This document shows, in pieces, positions 5,587 to 13,639 of a stretch of DNA of 18,898 nt. How positions within the stretch are numbered: position 1 is the first letter of the stretch; every line of letters begins with the position of its first letter. Location: assembly GCA_937900565.1 (NCBI GenBank), contig CALCFG010000131.1, positions 1 to 18,898 on the forward strand, read 5' to 3'. This DNA comes from an uncultured Erysipelotrichaceae bacterium. GTDB lineage: Bacteria > Bacillota_I > Bacilli_A > Erysipelotrichales > Erysipelotrichaceae. The notes under the pieces were generated by a model. That model did no database searches. It was not told the DNA's origin and saw only the letters and a list, made by a program, of their open reading frames with translations. Made by a program: the position numbers and the translations under genes.

Positions 5587-6684
5587 TTATTTCAAATTAA
5601 ATTTTTGCAAATCTTGGAAGGCATCCATTATTACTTTATCCATGTCGTAATATTTATATTTCCCCAATCGCCCACCAAAGAATATCTTATCTTCTTTTTC
5701 AGCCAGTTGTTGATATTTTAGATAAAGTTGATTATTCAATTCATCATTTACTGGATAGTATGGATCATCGCCCACTTTCCATTCGCTAGAATATTCTTTA
5801 CTAATCACACTTTTCGCTTGGTTTCCAAACTCAAAGTGTTTGTGTTCAATAATTCGCGTATATGGTTGATCATGACTCGTATAATTCACAACTGCATTCC
5901 CTTGTACATTATCACAATCAACAACTTCCGTTTCAAAGCGAACACTACGGTATTGCAATGGGCCAAATTGATATTGATAATATTCATCAATGCATCCAGT
6001 ATAAATACAACGATCATATTCAATCGTATCTTTGATCGATTCATACGAAGTATTTAATCTTACATCAATACCATCTAACATTTGTTTAACCATTTGCGTG
6101 TATCCACCAATCGCTATTCCTTGATAACGGTCATTGAAATAGTTATTATCGTATGTAAAACGCACTGGTAAACGTTTAATAATGCTGGCTGGTAAATCTT
6201 TACAATCTCTGCCCCATTGTTTTTCAGTGTATTCTTTAACTAATTTAGTGTAAACATCCTTTCCTACTAAAGATAGCGCTTGTTCCTCTAAATTTTGCGG
6301 ATTTTCAATATGCATTTCTTCCAATTGCTTTGCAATGATAGCTTTCGCTTGACTTGGTGTTTGAATATTCCACATTTTAGCAAATGTATTCATATTGAAT
6401 GGTAAGTTATATAATTCATCGTGATAAATCGCCACAGGAGAATTGATATAGTTATTAAATTGTGCAAAGCGATTCACGAACTCCCATACTTCTTTATTGG
6501 ATGTATGAAAAATATGCGCACCATACATATGTACGTTAATATCTTCAATTAATTTTGTATAGATATTACCAGCGATATGGTCACGTTTGTCAATAACCAT
6601 TACTTTCTTACCAGCTTTATGTGCGTAATGAGCAAATGTAGCCCCATATAAACCCGCACCTACAATTAAATAATCTAATTTCAT
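5587..6684 (-). CDS. glf: UDP-galactopyranose mutase
   Basis: A flavoenzyme that interconverts UDP-galactopyranose and UDP-galactofuranose, the donor for galactofuranose in cell-surface glycans. The FAD-binding Rossmann motif is at the N terminus (LIVGAGLYGATFAHYA, then VIDKRDHIAGN). Family signatures follow: YGAHIFHTS, EKQWGRDCKDLP, NDRYQGIAIGGYTQM, the acidic stretch EWKVGDDPYYPVND, and FFGGRLGKYKYYDMDKVI near the C terminus. The length of 365 residues is normal. It lies 19 bp after the GH9 gene with a GAAAGGG ribosome binding site and is probably the last gene of the MATE-GH9-glf unit. No galactofuranosyltransferase is in the window, so the acceptor glycan is unknown. Confidence 0.97.
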   Translation of the reverse strand: MKLDYLIVGAGLYGATFAHYAHKAGKKVMVIDKRDHIAGNIYTKLIEDINVHMYGAHIFHTSNKEVWEFVNRFAQFNNYINSPVAIYHDELYNLPFNMNTFAKMWNIQTPSQAKAIIAKQLEEMHIENPQNLEEQALSLVGKDVYTKLVKEYTEKQWGRDCKDLPASIIKRLPVRFTYDNNYFNDRYQGIAIGGYTQMVKQMLDGIDVRLNTSYESIKDTIEYDRCIYTGCIDEYYQYQFGPLQYRSVRFETEVVDCDNVQGNAVVNYTSHDQPYTRIIEHKHFEFGNQAKSVISKEYSSEWKVGDDPYYPVNDELNNQLYLKYQQLAEKEDKIFFGGRLGKYKYYDMDKVIMDAFQDLQKFNLK

Positions 6685-6703
6685 AAATACCCTTTCTAAT
6701 TTG

Positions 6704-8893
6704 CTATGAATTAAGAATAGCCAATGCTGCCAATAAAGAACTGTTCCAATAAATACTCATTTCATTGGTTGAATATGAATCAATGTTATCATAATAAGCT
6801 TTTGCCGGGGGAACAGTATTGCATTGTTGCTTACTAATTTCATCCTCACAATAAGCATCTGGTCCTCCTACCAGCGCACCAATATAGCGTGATTGATGGG
6901 CAATGGTCATACGATGATGGATCAAATGTGGTGAATTCGTTCCATAACCAACAACAAAACACCTATTTAACGCATTACGTCCAAGTAGATAAGCAATGGC
7001 ACTGTATGCAATTTCTTGCACTGCATCACTAGCCGATACATCATAGACTAACGCAAGATATAATGCATCATCCGCCACTTCGCCATTGCTTCCCCAGCCA
7101 TAACCTTCATTGGAGTAATTATACGCATTTCCCGTGATGGCATTACCAATCAATACCACATTATCATTCATGCGTTGGTATAAAGTATCGATAACAGTAC
7201 TATCACTTTGACTTAAATTACTTTTCGCTAAAAAATAAAGTCCATAACCGCCAACTTCGCGCCATCCAGTGCCACTTAAACTAATCGATTCATCCATTAA
7301 ATAAGTGAGTGCGTCATCATAGTAAGACCGTTGATCCAATACATAATACATTGCACTGGCAAAAAGAAAACGTTGATCGGTATCATCCGTATCATTATAG
7401 ACACCTTGAGTAAATCCCTCTTCTAAAATATCAATAATATTTGCTTTTTCATTACCTTTAATAAAATCATAAGCTCTCAAGGCACTTTCTTTACATTGAT
7501 TAGCAAAGTCTGGATCAATAGTTTGATAAATATGCGATGCATAAATTAAGGTAGCTCCAGCCAAGGCAGCAATATCTGTACGATTTTCACCTTTAATATA
7601 TAAATCGTCGCTATCTTTTTCCGCCGATACGTTTAAATCAGCAAATTTTTGCGTTGCAACTTTAGTATAAAACGATCCATTGACTGTTTGCATTTTCATG
7701 ATCCATGAAAGTTCATATTTTGCCTCATCCAAAATATCCGCTACACCATTCCCACTTTCATCAATATTCAAATTATCCAAAAAGTGAAATGGTGCCACTT
7801 CATACGCTAGCAATAAATCCAACGCACTTTTTGCCCCGGTATTTACATACCTTCCATAATCTCCTGCATCGTGCCATCCACCACTAACATCAAGCGTTGA
7901 ACCATCTGGCAATAGTGCCAAATGAGTATGACATTGTGAATGCGAAAAATCTTCAATGCTACTTGTTATCTCTTGACCACAACGTTGGTTATACAATACA
8001 TACAACAAACTGCCCATTAACGTATCATATGGATAGTCATCAATCGTAAATGGAACACTGCTACCGCCAATTTGGGTTTCGATATGGTATGTTCCAGGCG
8101 TAGTAAATTCACTAAAATCACCATAGAATACCGTATCATGACTATCTTGATCATAACCTTTTAAAATAATTGGGCCTTGGTAAACGACTTGTTTTGTCGT
8201 TTCATCAACTAAATTGAAGAAATCACCTTCGTTATAGCTAAACAAAGCCCGCTTCGAGTCATTTTTACCATAACCTACTTGGTTAACTTTAACGTCTTGA
8301 TTGCCACCATCCACATCAACTAAAGTAATATTGGATAACTGTATTTCATGATAATCACTGACTGCTCCCATTTCAAAGCCAATCATTGCATCGTATAACG
8401 ATACCCCCTTATGTTGATAACTAATCCGTTGATTTTTTGTTTCATTTGCATTAAGTGGAATGTCATAACTTGCAAAAACTTCATTAGTATTCGGATTTTT
8501 AATGATCAATTGAATCGAACGTGCCAAAGAAGCAGTCATGTCAAAAGAAATAATATAAGAACTACCCTTAGTTAAATTAAAACCTTGGCGGGAAAGCGAA
8601 ATACTGGAAGCTGATGAACCGCCATGAGAGATTATGACTTTTTGTTGCAAATAAGATGCCTCTACACTCGCTGAGCCGTCCCCACTATTTAATGTCCAAC
8701 TGCTTTTAAACTCACCTTCAAACAATGAAGGTGCACTTAACCACTCATCATTAACATCACGTATCGTCAGATCCACTAAGTTTAAAGGTGTGGGTGAAGG
8801 TGTGCTTACTTGAGGTGTTTCTTTGACTTGCGTTTGAATGCACCCACCAAGTAGGCATACCGTAACGATCACACAAATAATGCGTTTAATCAT
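6704..8893 (-). CDS. Glycoside hydrolase family 9 lipoprotein with N-terminal carbohydrate-binding-like domain
   Basis: A predicted surface lipoprotein of 729 residues. In numbering from the GTG at 8896 (add one to the chosen start), the signal peptide ends in the lipobox LLGGC with Cys19 as the lipid site, followed by a TPSPTP linker. Residues about 50-195 form a beta-sandwich resembling CBM4/9-type binding modules. Residues about 200-287 are the CelD_N-type Ig domain (VKVNQVGY to PFTIDDYPYDT). Residues about 290-730 are the (alpha/alpha)6 catalytic domain with WHDAGDYGRY (D343 and D346, nucleophilic-water base region), VVGYGTNSPHLIHHRMT, PPAKAYYDN and the acid Glu712 in STNEMSIYWNS. GH9 includes endoglucanases, cellodextrinases and exo-glucosaminidases, so the substrate is a beta-glucan or beta-glucosamine chain. 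I prefer the ATG at 8893, overlapping the MATE stop by 8 bp, with AGGTAGGG upstream. Confidence 0.92.
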   Translation of the reverse strand: MIKRIICVIVTVCLLGGCIQTQVKETPQVSTPSPTPLNLVDLTIRDVNDEWLSAPSLFEGEFKSSWTLNSGDGSASVEASYLQQKVIISHGGSSASSISLSRQGFNLTKGSSYIISFDMTASLARSIQLIIKNPNTNEVFASYDIPLNANETKNQRISYQHKGVSLYDAMIGFEMGAVSDYHEIQLSNITLVDVDGGNQDVKVNQVGYGKNDSKRALFSYNEGDFFNLVDETTKQVVYQGPIILKGYDQDSHDTVFYGDFSEFTTPGTYHIETQIGGSSVPFTIDDYPYDTLMGSLLYVLYNQRCGQEITSSIEDFSHSQCHTHLALLPDGSTLDVSGGWHDAGDYGRYVNTGAKSALDLLLAYEVAPFHFLDNLNIDESGNGVADILDEAKYELSWIMKMQTVNGSFYTKVATQKFADLNVSAEKDSDDLYIKGENRTDIAALAGATLIYASHIYQTIDPDFANQCKESALRAYDFIKGNEKANIIDILEEGFTQGVYNDTDDTDQRFLFASAMYYVLDQRSYYDDALTYLMDESISLSGTGWREVGGYGLYFLAKSNLSQSDSTVIDTLYQRMNDNVVLIGNAITGNAYNYSNEGYGWGSNGEVADDALYLALVYDVSASDAVQEIAYSAIAYLLGRNALNRCFVVGYGTNSPHLIHHRMTIAHQSRYIGALVGGPDAYCEDEISKQQCNTVPPAKAYYDNIDSYSTNEMSIYWNSSLLAALAILNS

Positions 8894-10229
8894 CACTTAC
8901 CCTACCTTTTCTAAACCCATAGAAGTATAAAATAAAAATCAATGATGTTAATGTCCACGAAATCGGATAACAAGCTAGTGGTACGGTAACACTGGCAGCG
9001 CCACTGGTCATCATTACCCAAATAACACGCATTCCAACTACCCCTACTAACGTAACAATGGTAGGAATAATTACATTACCAACACCACGCAGTGCTCCCG
9101 CAATAATTTCAATCGTGCAATAACTAATTAGCCATGGTGCCATTAAATTTAAAATATTCATTCCTTCTTCAATAACAATTGGATCATTGGTAAATAAAGT
9201 GAAAATCCACTCACCAAATCCCATGAAAACTAACGAAGCTCCAATTGACATTAACGCACTATATAACCATGCTATATACAACGATTGTTGCACACGTTTC
9301 GTATTTTTAGCCCCATAATTTTGCCCAACAATAGTCGTAACCGTAGTACCTAAAGCACCAATAATCATCCAATACAATCCATCGATTTTTCCATATGCAG
9401 CATTAGCTGCTGCCACCACTTCTCCATACCCGTTGCACGCCCAAGCAATCACTAAATTACTAATCGTATACAACACCGATTGCATTGCCGCTGGGAAGCC
9501 AATCCATAATATTTGTTTCAATAAATTCATATTAATACGGATTTCATGAAAGTATAAACGATATGGATCTTGCATTTTAACCATTGTCATCACTACCAAC
9601 ACACAAGAAACCACTTGAGAAATAACAGTCGCAATGGCAACGCCTTCTACCCCCATTTTGAATTGAACAACAAAAAGTAAGTCCAAAACAATATTCACAA
9701 AACAAGAGACTATTAAAAAATACAATGGACGTTTACTATCCCCTAAACTTCTCAATAACGCAGTTCCCATGTTATAGATAAGCGAAAATACCGTCCCAAT
9801 AAAATAAATACGTAAATAGATTAATGAATAATCAAACATCCCAGCTGGAACATTGACCATTTTTAACATGTTAGGTGCAAAAAGAAATCCAATAACGGTT
9901 ACAATGACTGAACAAAATAACGCAATGGCCATAGAGGTGTGAATTGTATGTTTAATGCGATGTTTGTCAAACGCACCCACAGCATGACTTAATACAACCG
10001 CAGCCCCAGAACTAATTCCCATAAATAAGCCAACAAACAAATTAACCAATGTTCCGGTTGAACCACCCACTGCGCCTAACGCATTTGGTCCAAGATACTG
10101 CCCAACAACAATCGCATCCACAGTGTTATACAACTGTTGAAAAAAAGCACCAATCAATATTGGTATAAAAAACAATAATGTTTGAACCCAAAGATTACCT
10201 TTCAATAAATCAATCCTAAAAAATCTCAT
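8886..10229 (-). CDS. MATE-family multidrug/toxin exporter
   Basis: A 447-residue polytopic membrane protein of the MATE (NorM/DinF-like) family, which exports cationic drugs, metabolites or lipid-linked compounds using Na+ or H+ gradients. It starts MRFFRIDLLKGN, then shows the family's TM1 signature PILIGAFFQQLYNTVDAIVVGQYLGPNALGAVG in pieces, about twelve hydrophobic segments, and the mirrored second half beginning at LKQILWIGFPAAMQSVLYTISNLVIA. The substrate cannot be inferred. I chose the ATG at 10229; a GTG at 10247 would add six residues. Neither has a Shine-Dalgarno, and a TACAAT box ends only 6 bases before the ATG, suggesting a leaderless message. It overlaps the GH9 gene. Confidence 0.92.
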   Translation of the reverse strand: MRFFRIDLLKGNLWVQTLLFFIPILIGAFFQQLYNTVDAIVVGQYLGPNALGAVGGSTGTLVNLFVGLFMGISSGAAVVLSHAVGAFDKHRIKHTIHTSMAIALFCSVIVTVIGFLFAPNMLKMVNVPAGMFDYSLIYLRIYFIGTVFSLIYNMGTALLRSLGDSKRPLYFLIVSCFVNIVLDLLFVVQFKMGVEGVAIATVISQVVSCVLVVMTMVKMQDPYRLYFHEIRINMNLLKQILWIGFPAAMQSVLYTISNLVIAWACNGYGEVVAAANAAYGKIDGLYWMIIGALGTTVTTIVGQNYGAKNTKRVQQSLYIAWLYSALMSIGASLVFMGFGEWIFTLFTNDPIVIEEGMNILNLMAPWLISYCTIEIIAGALRGVGNVIIPTIVTLVGVVGMRVIWVMMTSGAASVTVPLACYPISWTLTSLIFILYFYGFRKGRVSDD

Positions 10230-10235
10230 GTGTCT

Positions 10236-10241
10236 ATTGTA
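10236..10241 (-). promoter_or_regulatory. Predicted -10 box giving a leaderless MATE transcript
   Basis: TACAAT (5 of 6 consensus) ends 6 bases before the MATE ATG at 10229, so the transcript would begin at or next to the start codon. The -35 region at 17-bp spacing (AAGACG) is weak. The absence of any Shine-Dalgarno upstream supports the reading. This is an inference from spacing only. Confidence 0.45.
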
Positions 10242-10290
10242 ACGCACAGATATGGCTACGTCTTGTAGAATCTATCACTTATTTTTTATA

Positions 10291-10314
10291 TAAAAAGCCA
10301 ACTAATCGTTGGCT
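10291..10314 (-). terminator. Intrinsic terminator after the threonine-aldolase-like gene
   Basis: On the minus strand AGCCAAC and GTTGGCT form a 7-bp stem with a 5-base loop, followed by a TTTTTATAT run. It starts 7 bp after the stop of the PLP enzyme and separates it from the MATE gene. Confidence 0.88.
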
Positions 10315-10320
10315 TAGTTA

Positions 10321-11358
10321 CTAAAACTTATCAATAACACTTAATAACGCATTAACTTCATTATCCGTATTTCCCCAAGAAGTTACGATACGAATGATAT
10401 CTTTTTCATCGTTGTATTTTCCCCAATAATTCACCACAACTGCTTTTTCAAGTAATACCCGTTGTGCATGCGAAACAATTGGGAATATTTGATTCGTATT
10501 ATTTTCAATGTAAAACACAACACCTTTCGCTTTTAATGCTTCTCTTATTTTATCCGCATACCGCAAAGCGTTAGCACAAATTGTTTGATAATGGTTATCA
10601 CTGAGCAATGCCAAAGCACTAACGCCCAATAAACGTCCCTTTGCAAGCATTGCTCCATTTTGTTTAATCACATTACGGAATCGATGCGTATCTATGGCAG
10701 CATCAAAGACAACGACTTCTCCAAATCCACCACCACACTTCGTTAATCCTATCGTAAATACATCGACTAATTGGGCATAATCCGCTAATTTCAAACGACT
10801 ATCTGCAGCTAACGCATAGCCTAACCTTGCACCATCCATAAATATGATTAAGCCATATCGATTGGCAACATCACGCAATGCTTGCAATTCCTCTTTTGAA
10901 TACATCGTTCCATATTCACTGGTTTGGGATATATAAATCATCTTTGGTAAAACAATATGTTCTTTACCACTATCATTGACAATTGGTTCCATAAAAGTTA
11001 CAACATCCGCAGCGTTTAATTTCCCATTTACCCCAGGAATAGTAACTACTTTATGTCCATTATGTTCAATAGCACCTGTTTCATGCACATTAATATGTCC
11101 ACTATCACACGCAATAACCGCCTCATATTGTTTTAAGCAGTGTTGAATCACTACACTATTTGCTTGAGTTCCACCAACTAAATGAAATACGTTAACTTCC
11201 TTATTACATAACGATTTAACCAACGCTTCACTTTCTTGGCAATACGGATCCAACCCGTAGCCAACAGTTTGAACCATATTTGTTTCAACTAATTTATTTA
11301 ATACCTTTTCATCAAATCCTTGCGTATAATCACATTCAAAATGATATCTATTCTCCAT
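10321..11358 (-). CDS. Low-specificity L-threonine aldolase-like PLP enzyme
   Basis: A 345-residue fold-type I PLP enzyme of the threonine aldolase/beta-eliminating lyase group, expected to cleave L-threonine or L-allo-threonine to glycine and acetaldehyde. The likely PLP lysine is K207 in FTIGLTKCGGGFGE, the cofactor aspartate D175 in IIFMDGARLGYA, the stacking histidine H88 in DSGHINVHETGAIEHNGHK, and the phosphate-site glycines in FHLVGGTQANSVV. The start at 11358 has a strong AAGGTGG ribosome binding site. It stands alone, with a terminator behind it and a 236-bp spacer in front. The C-terminal part is shorter and more divergent than in classical GlyI/LtaE, so a related amino-acid lyase is possible. 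Confidence 0.85.
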   Translation of the reverse strand: MENRYHFECDYTQGFDEKVLNKLVETNMVQTVGYGLDPYCQESEALVKSLCNKEVNVFHLVGGTQANSVVIQHCLKQYEAVIACDSGHINVHETGAIEHNGHKVVTIPGVNGKLNAADVVTFMEPIVNDSGKEHIVLPKMIYISQTSEYGTMYSKEELQALRDVANRYGLIIFMDGARLGYALAADSRLKLADYAQLVDVFTIGLTKCGGGFGEVVVFDAAIDTHRFRNVIKQNGAMLAKGRLLGVSALALLSDNHYQTICANALRYADKIREALKAKGVVFYIENNTNQIFPIVSHAQRVLLEKAVVVNYWGKYNDEKDIIRIVTSWGNTDNEVNALLSVIDKF

Positions 11359-11382
11359 AATTAAACCACCTTTAATATCACT

Positions 11383-11388
11383 ATTTTA
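11383..11388 (-). promoter_or_regulatory. Possible extended -10 promoter for the threonine-aldolase-like gene
   Basis: TAAAAT (5 of 6) preceded by TGT gives an extended -10 (TGnTAAAAT). The start site would be near 11376, with a leader of about 18 bases carrying the AAGGTGG site. No good -35 is seen. In such AT-rich DNA this could be chance. Confidence 0.35.
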
Positions 11389-11448
11389 ACACTTTAAAAA
11401 ACTATACACATCACAGCAATTGCTATTAGTAAAACCTTATATAGCCTT

Positions 11449-11489
11449 ATTCTATTAAAAGTTAGCTATGTTATTACTTTTAATAGAAT
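11449..11489. repeat. 13-bp perfect inverted repeat in the 236-bp intergenic spacer
   Basis: ATTCTATTAAAAG (11449-11461) and its exact reverse complement CTTTTAATAGAAT (11477-11489) are separated by 15 bp. It lies about 100 bp downstream of the nagA stop and about 90 bp upstream of the next gene. There is no T-run on either side, so a standard terminator is unlikely. The rest of the spacer (11359-11594) holds a 10-bp palindrome AGCAATTGCT (11415-11424) and a direct repeat AATAACATTT (11565-11574, 11587-11596). I see no gene or RNA in it. Confidence 0.55.
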
Positions 11490-11594
11490 TTATATTAAAG
11501 AACAATTTAATATTCATCACCATCTAGTTGCAAGAAAACGGTATTCAAAGAATTTCGCTGTATCAATAACATTTTTTATAATTAGAAATAACAT

Positions 11595-12782
11595 TTATTT
11601 AGCTGAACACAGTTTTAAAAAATTAGGGTTAAATAATTTTACATCTTTTAAACAATCATAAATACATTCACCCTCACGATACGTTTTAATCACTTTAAAA
11701 TCTGAATCTATAATGACAAAATCCGCATCTTTGCCAACCGCTAAGCACCCTTTATTCACTGCACGATACAGACGAGCAGGATTTTCACTACTCATACGAA
11801 TGATATTTTTCATAGAAATTCCGACATTATAAAATAAGTTTTTCATACCACCAAGAACTGGTACAGTTGAGCCACATAAGCGGCCAGTATCGCTTAAGCA
11901 ATATCCTTTATCATCTATATTGACATCAAACATGCCAGGTAAATGATATTTACCGACAGGTGCACCAGCCATAGGTACATTATCACTAATCATTAAAAAT
12001 TTATTAAATGGATCATTTTTAACACGTAACATTAATTCGATCATTTCATTAGATACATGCAACCCATCACAAATTAGTTCATTATAGACATCATCACTCA
12101 ATAATGCAGCACCTAAACCACCCATTCTTCGATGATGGATTCCTTCCATAACATTAGCAGTATGTGTAATAACACTAATTCCCCATTTAAAAGAATTTAA
12201 AGCTTCTTGATAATTTGCATTAGAATGAGCAAATGCACAACGAACACCATTAGCGTTTAAAAGTTCGATTGCAGCCTTAGCACCTGGCAATTCCGGTGCT
12301 ATCGCAACTAACTTAAGCATTCCTTGCGCTTTATCGGTCATGTCTTGGATATGATTTAAATCAATATCTGGATGTCCTGTATCCACACCTTTTTCACCAA
12401 CACGGTTTAAATAAGGACCTTCACTGTGAATACCAATCGGTAAGGCACCATCAATTTCAGTCTTTGCTACATGAGCAATAGTATCAAAAAATTCATAGTC
12501 AGCCGTTGGCAAACATGCGGTAACACCTTGCGAAGCCAAGCCTTTTAAATAACCACGTAATTCTTTTTCCCTATCGTCAACATTCCCCATTAATGTATAA
12601 CCCATTGTTCCATGGTTATGTGTATCAATAATTCCAGGGATAATTAAATTTTCTTTTGCATCTACATCTACGTTTACGTCACTATCATAAGGTAGAAATT
12701 CGAGGATTTTACCATCTACTACTTTCATGATAGCAGCTTTACAACCAGATGGTGTATAAATATATTTCGCTTTAATATTCAT
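11595..12782 (-). CDS. nagA: N-acetylglucosamine-6-phosphate deacetylase
   Basis: A 395-residue amidohydrolase that removes acetate from GlcNAc-6-phosphate, or a related N-acetyl amino-sugar phosphate, in the cytoplasm. The metal and catalytic residues are visible: H55 and H57 in DTHNHG, E121 in HSEGPYL, H186 in AFAHSNA, H207 in VITHTANVMEGIHHRRMG, and the catalytic Asp D267 in MISDNVPMAGAP. In E. coli NagA the corresponding residues are E131, H195, H216 and D273. The start overlaps the chbG-like stop by 11 bases and has an AAAGGAA site. It is the last gene of the PTS operon. The usual partner, glucosamine-6-phosphate deaminase, is not in the window. An AgaA-type role on GalNAc-6-phosphate is an alternative that sequence alone does not exclude. 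Confidence 0.93.
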   Translation of the reverse strand: MNIKAKYIYTPSGCKAAIMKVVDGKILEFLPYDSDVNVDVDAKENLIIPGIIDTHNHGTMGYTLMGNVDDREKELRGYLKGLASQGVTACLPTADYEFFDTIAHVAKTEIDGALPIGIHSEGPYLNRVGEKGVDTGHPDIDLNHIQDMTDKAQGMLKLVAIAPELPGAKAAIELLNANGVRCAFAHSNANYQEALNSFKWGISVITHTANVMEGIHHRRMGGLGAALLSDDVYNELICDGLHVSNEMIELMLRVKNDPFNKFLMISDNVPMAGAPVGKYHLPGMFDVNIDDKGYCLSDTGRLCGSTVPVLGGMKNLFYNVGISMKNIIRMSSENPARLYRAVNKGCLAVGKDADFVIIDSDFKVIKTYREGECIYDCLKDVKLFNPNFLKLCSAK

Positions 12783-13596
12783 TTGAATTTCCTTTCGACA
12801 TCAATTTTGAAATTGATGTTAATTCGATATTATTCTTAACTAAATAGTCATGTACTTCATTACTTGTGGCACATTCTAAATCCTTACAACGGATTAACGT
12901 ATACGTTGTTTCTTTGAGCAAATCTGCATCCACATAGCCACAATGACAAATGAAATATCCAACATCACATGCATCCATATTTTTTAAAGCATTAATAAAG
13001 TTATGCGTTACATCGGTATTCTTTTGATCTTCAATTGGAAATGGTTTCGGCGTCCAAGTACAAGGCACGATTTTAACTCCACTGAGTTTTAGCAATTCAA
13101 ATGATAACGGAACATTATATTTTTTTGCTACTATTTGTGCTGCTTTGTTAGTGTTTTCTGTCATTAATGAATGCCCATGTAAATAGGCAGGTTTTCGGCC
13201 CATTAATTCAATAAATCGCTTTACTTGATTTTCTGTTTCTAACAATGTTTGCTCAAAATCATACGGATCCTTTTCAAACTGTATTAGCATTCCATCTCTA
13301 CCAATTATTTTATTCTCACGCATACGTTCCACACTGCTAACCATATGACCACAAGAATTCACTAAACTTGATACATTTTTAGGATCACTCACAGAAAAAC
13401 CAGCGACTAAATTGATATCAATACCCACAGCAACATTTCTTTTATCTTTAATTAATCGCGCAGCTCTTTCACTACTTGGCATGTTTACAAATAATCCAGT
13501 TTGACAGATAATTCCTTGTTCAATTCCTTTTAAAATCCCATCTGTAACTGCATCACTAATACCATAATCATCACTTTGGAAAATTAATTTTTTCAT
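12772..13596 (-). CDS. ChbG/YdjC-family carbohydrate deacetylase
   Basis: A 274-residue YdjC/ChbG-family protein. Characterised members remove an acetyl group from chitobiose (or its 6-phosphate) and other acetylated sugars. The metal-site start IFQSDDYGIS (D9, D10) and the later YLHGHSLM histidines are present, as is a CHCGYVDADL region near the C terminus. The second metal motif, usually of the form GvHlnLT, reads VGIDINLVAG, so Asp60 replaces the usual His. I chose the ATG at 13596, which has GAGGT just upstream; the ATG at 13608 adds 4 residues but has no ribosome binding site. It sits between EIID and nagA, so the substrate is probably the phosphosugar imported by this PTS. Confidence 0.88.
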   Translation of the reverse strand: MKKLIFQSDDYGISDAVTDGILKGIEQGIICQTGLFVNMPSSERAARLIKDKRNVAVGIDINLVAGFSVSDPKNVSSLVNSCGHMVSSVERMRENKIIGRDGMLIQFEKDPYDFEQTLLETENQVKRFIELMGRKPAYLHGHSLMTENTNKAAQIVAKKYNVPLSFELLKLSGVKIVPCTWTPKPFPIEDQKNTDVTHNFINALKNMDACDVGYFICHCGYVDADLLKETTYTLIRCKDLECATSNEVHDYLVKNNIELTSISKLMSKGNSNEY

Positions 13597-13613
13597 AAAT
13601 AACCTCATAATTA

Positions 13614-13633
13614 AAAGCGCCTTATGGCGCTTT
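13614..13633 (-). terminator. Hairpin between EIID and the ChbG-like gene (partial terminator or mRNA stabiliser)
   Basis: AAAGCGCC and GGCGCTTT form a perfect 8-bp stem with a 4-base loop (minus-strand loop ATAA), followed by TTTTAATT. It begins 6 bp after the EIID stop. It resembles a weak intrinsic terminator inside the operon, so it may lower expression of the two deacetylase genes or protect the 3' end of the PTS message. Confidence 0.6.
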
Positions 13634-13639
13634 CTTTAA

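Noticed and set aside
5561..5590. Terminator after glf
   Set aside because: Only a 3-bp stem precedes the T-run, and the A/T runs are better explained as the upstream part of the tRNA promoter.
11440..11530. A possible 22-residue minus-strand reading in the nagA-threonine aldolase spacer, starting at ATGGTGATG
   Set aside because: It crosses the inverted repeat, is very AT-rich and has no recognisable similarity, so it is likely chance.
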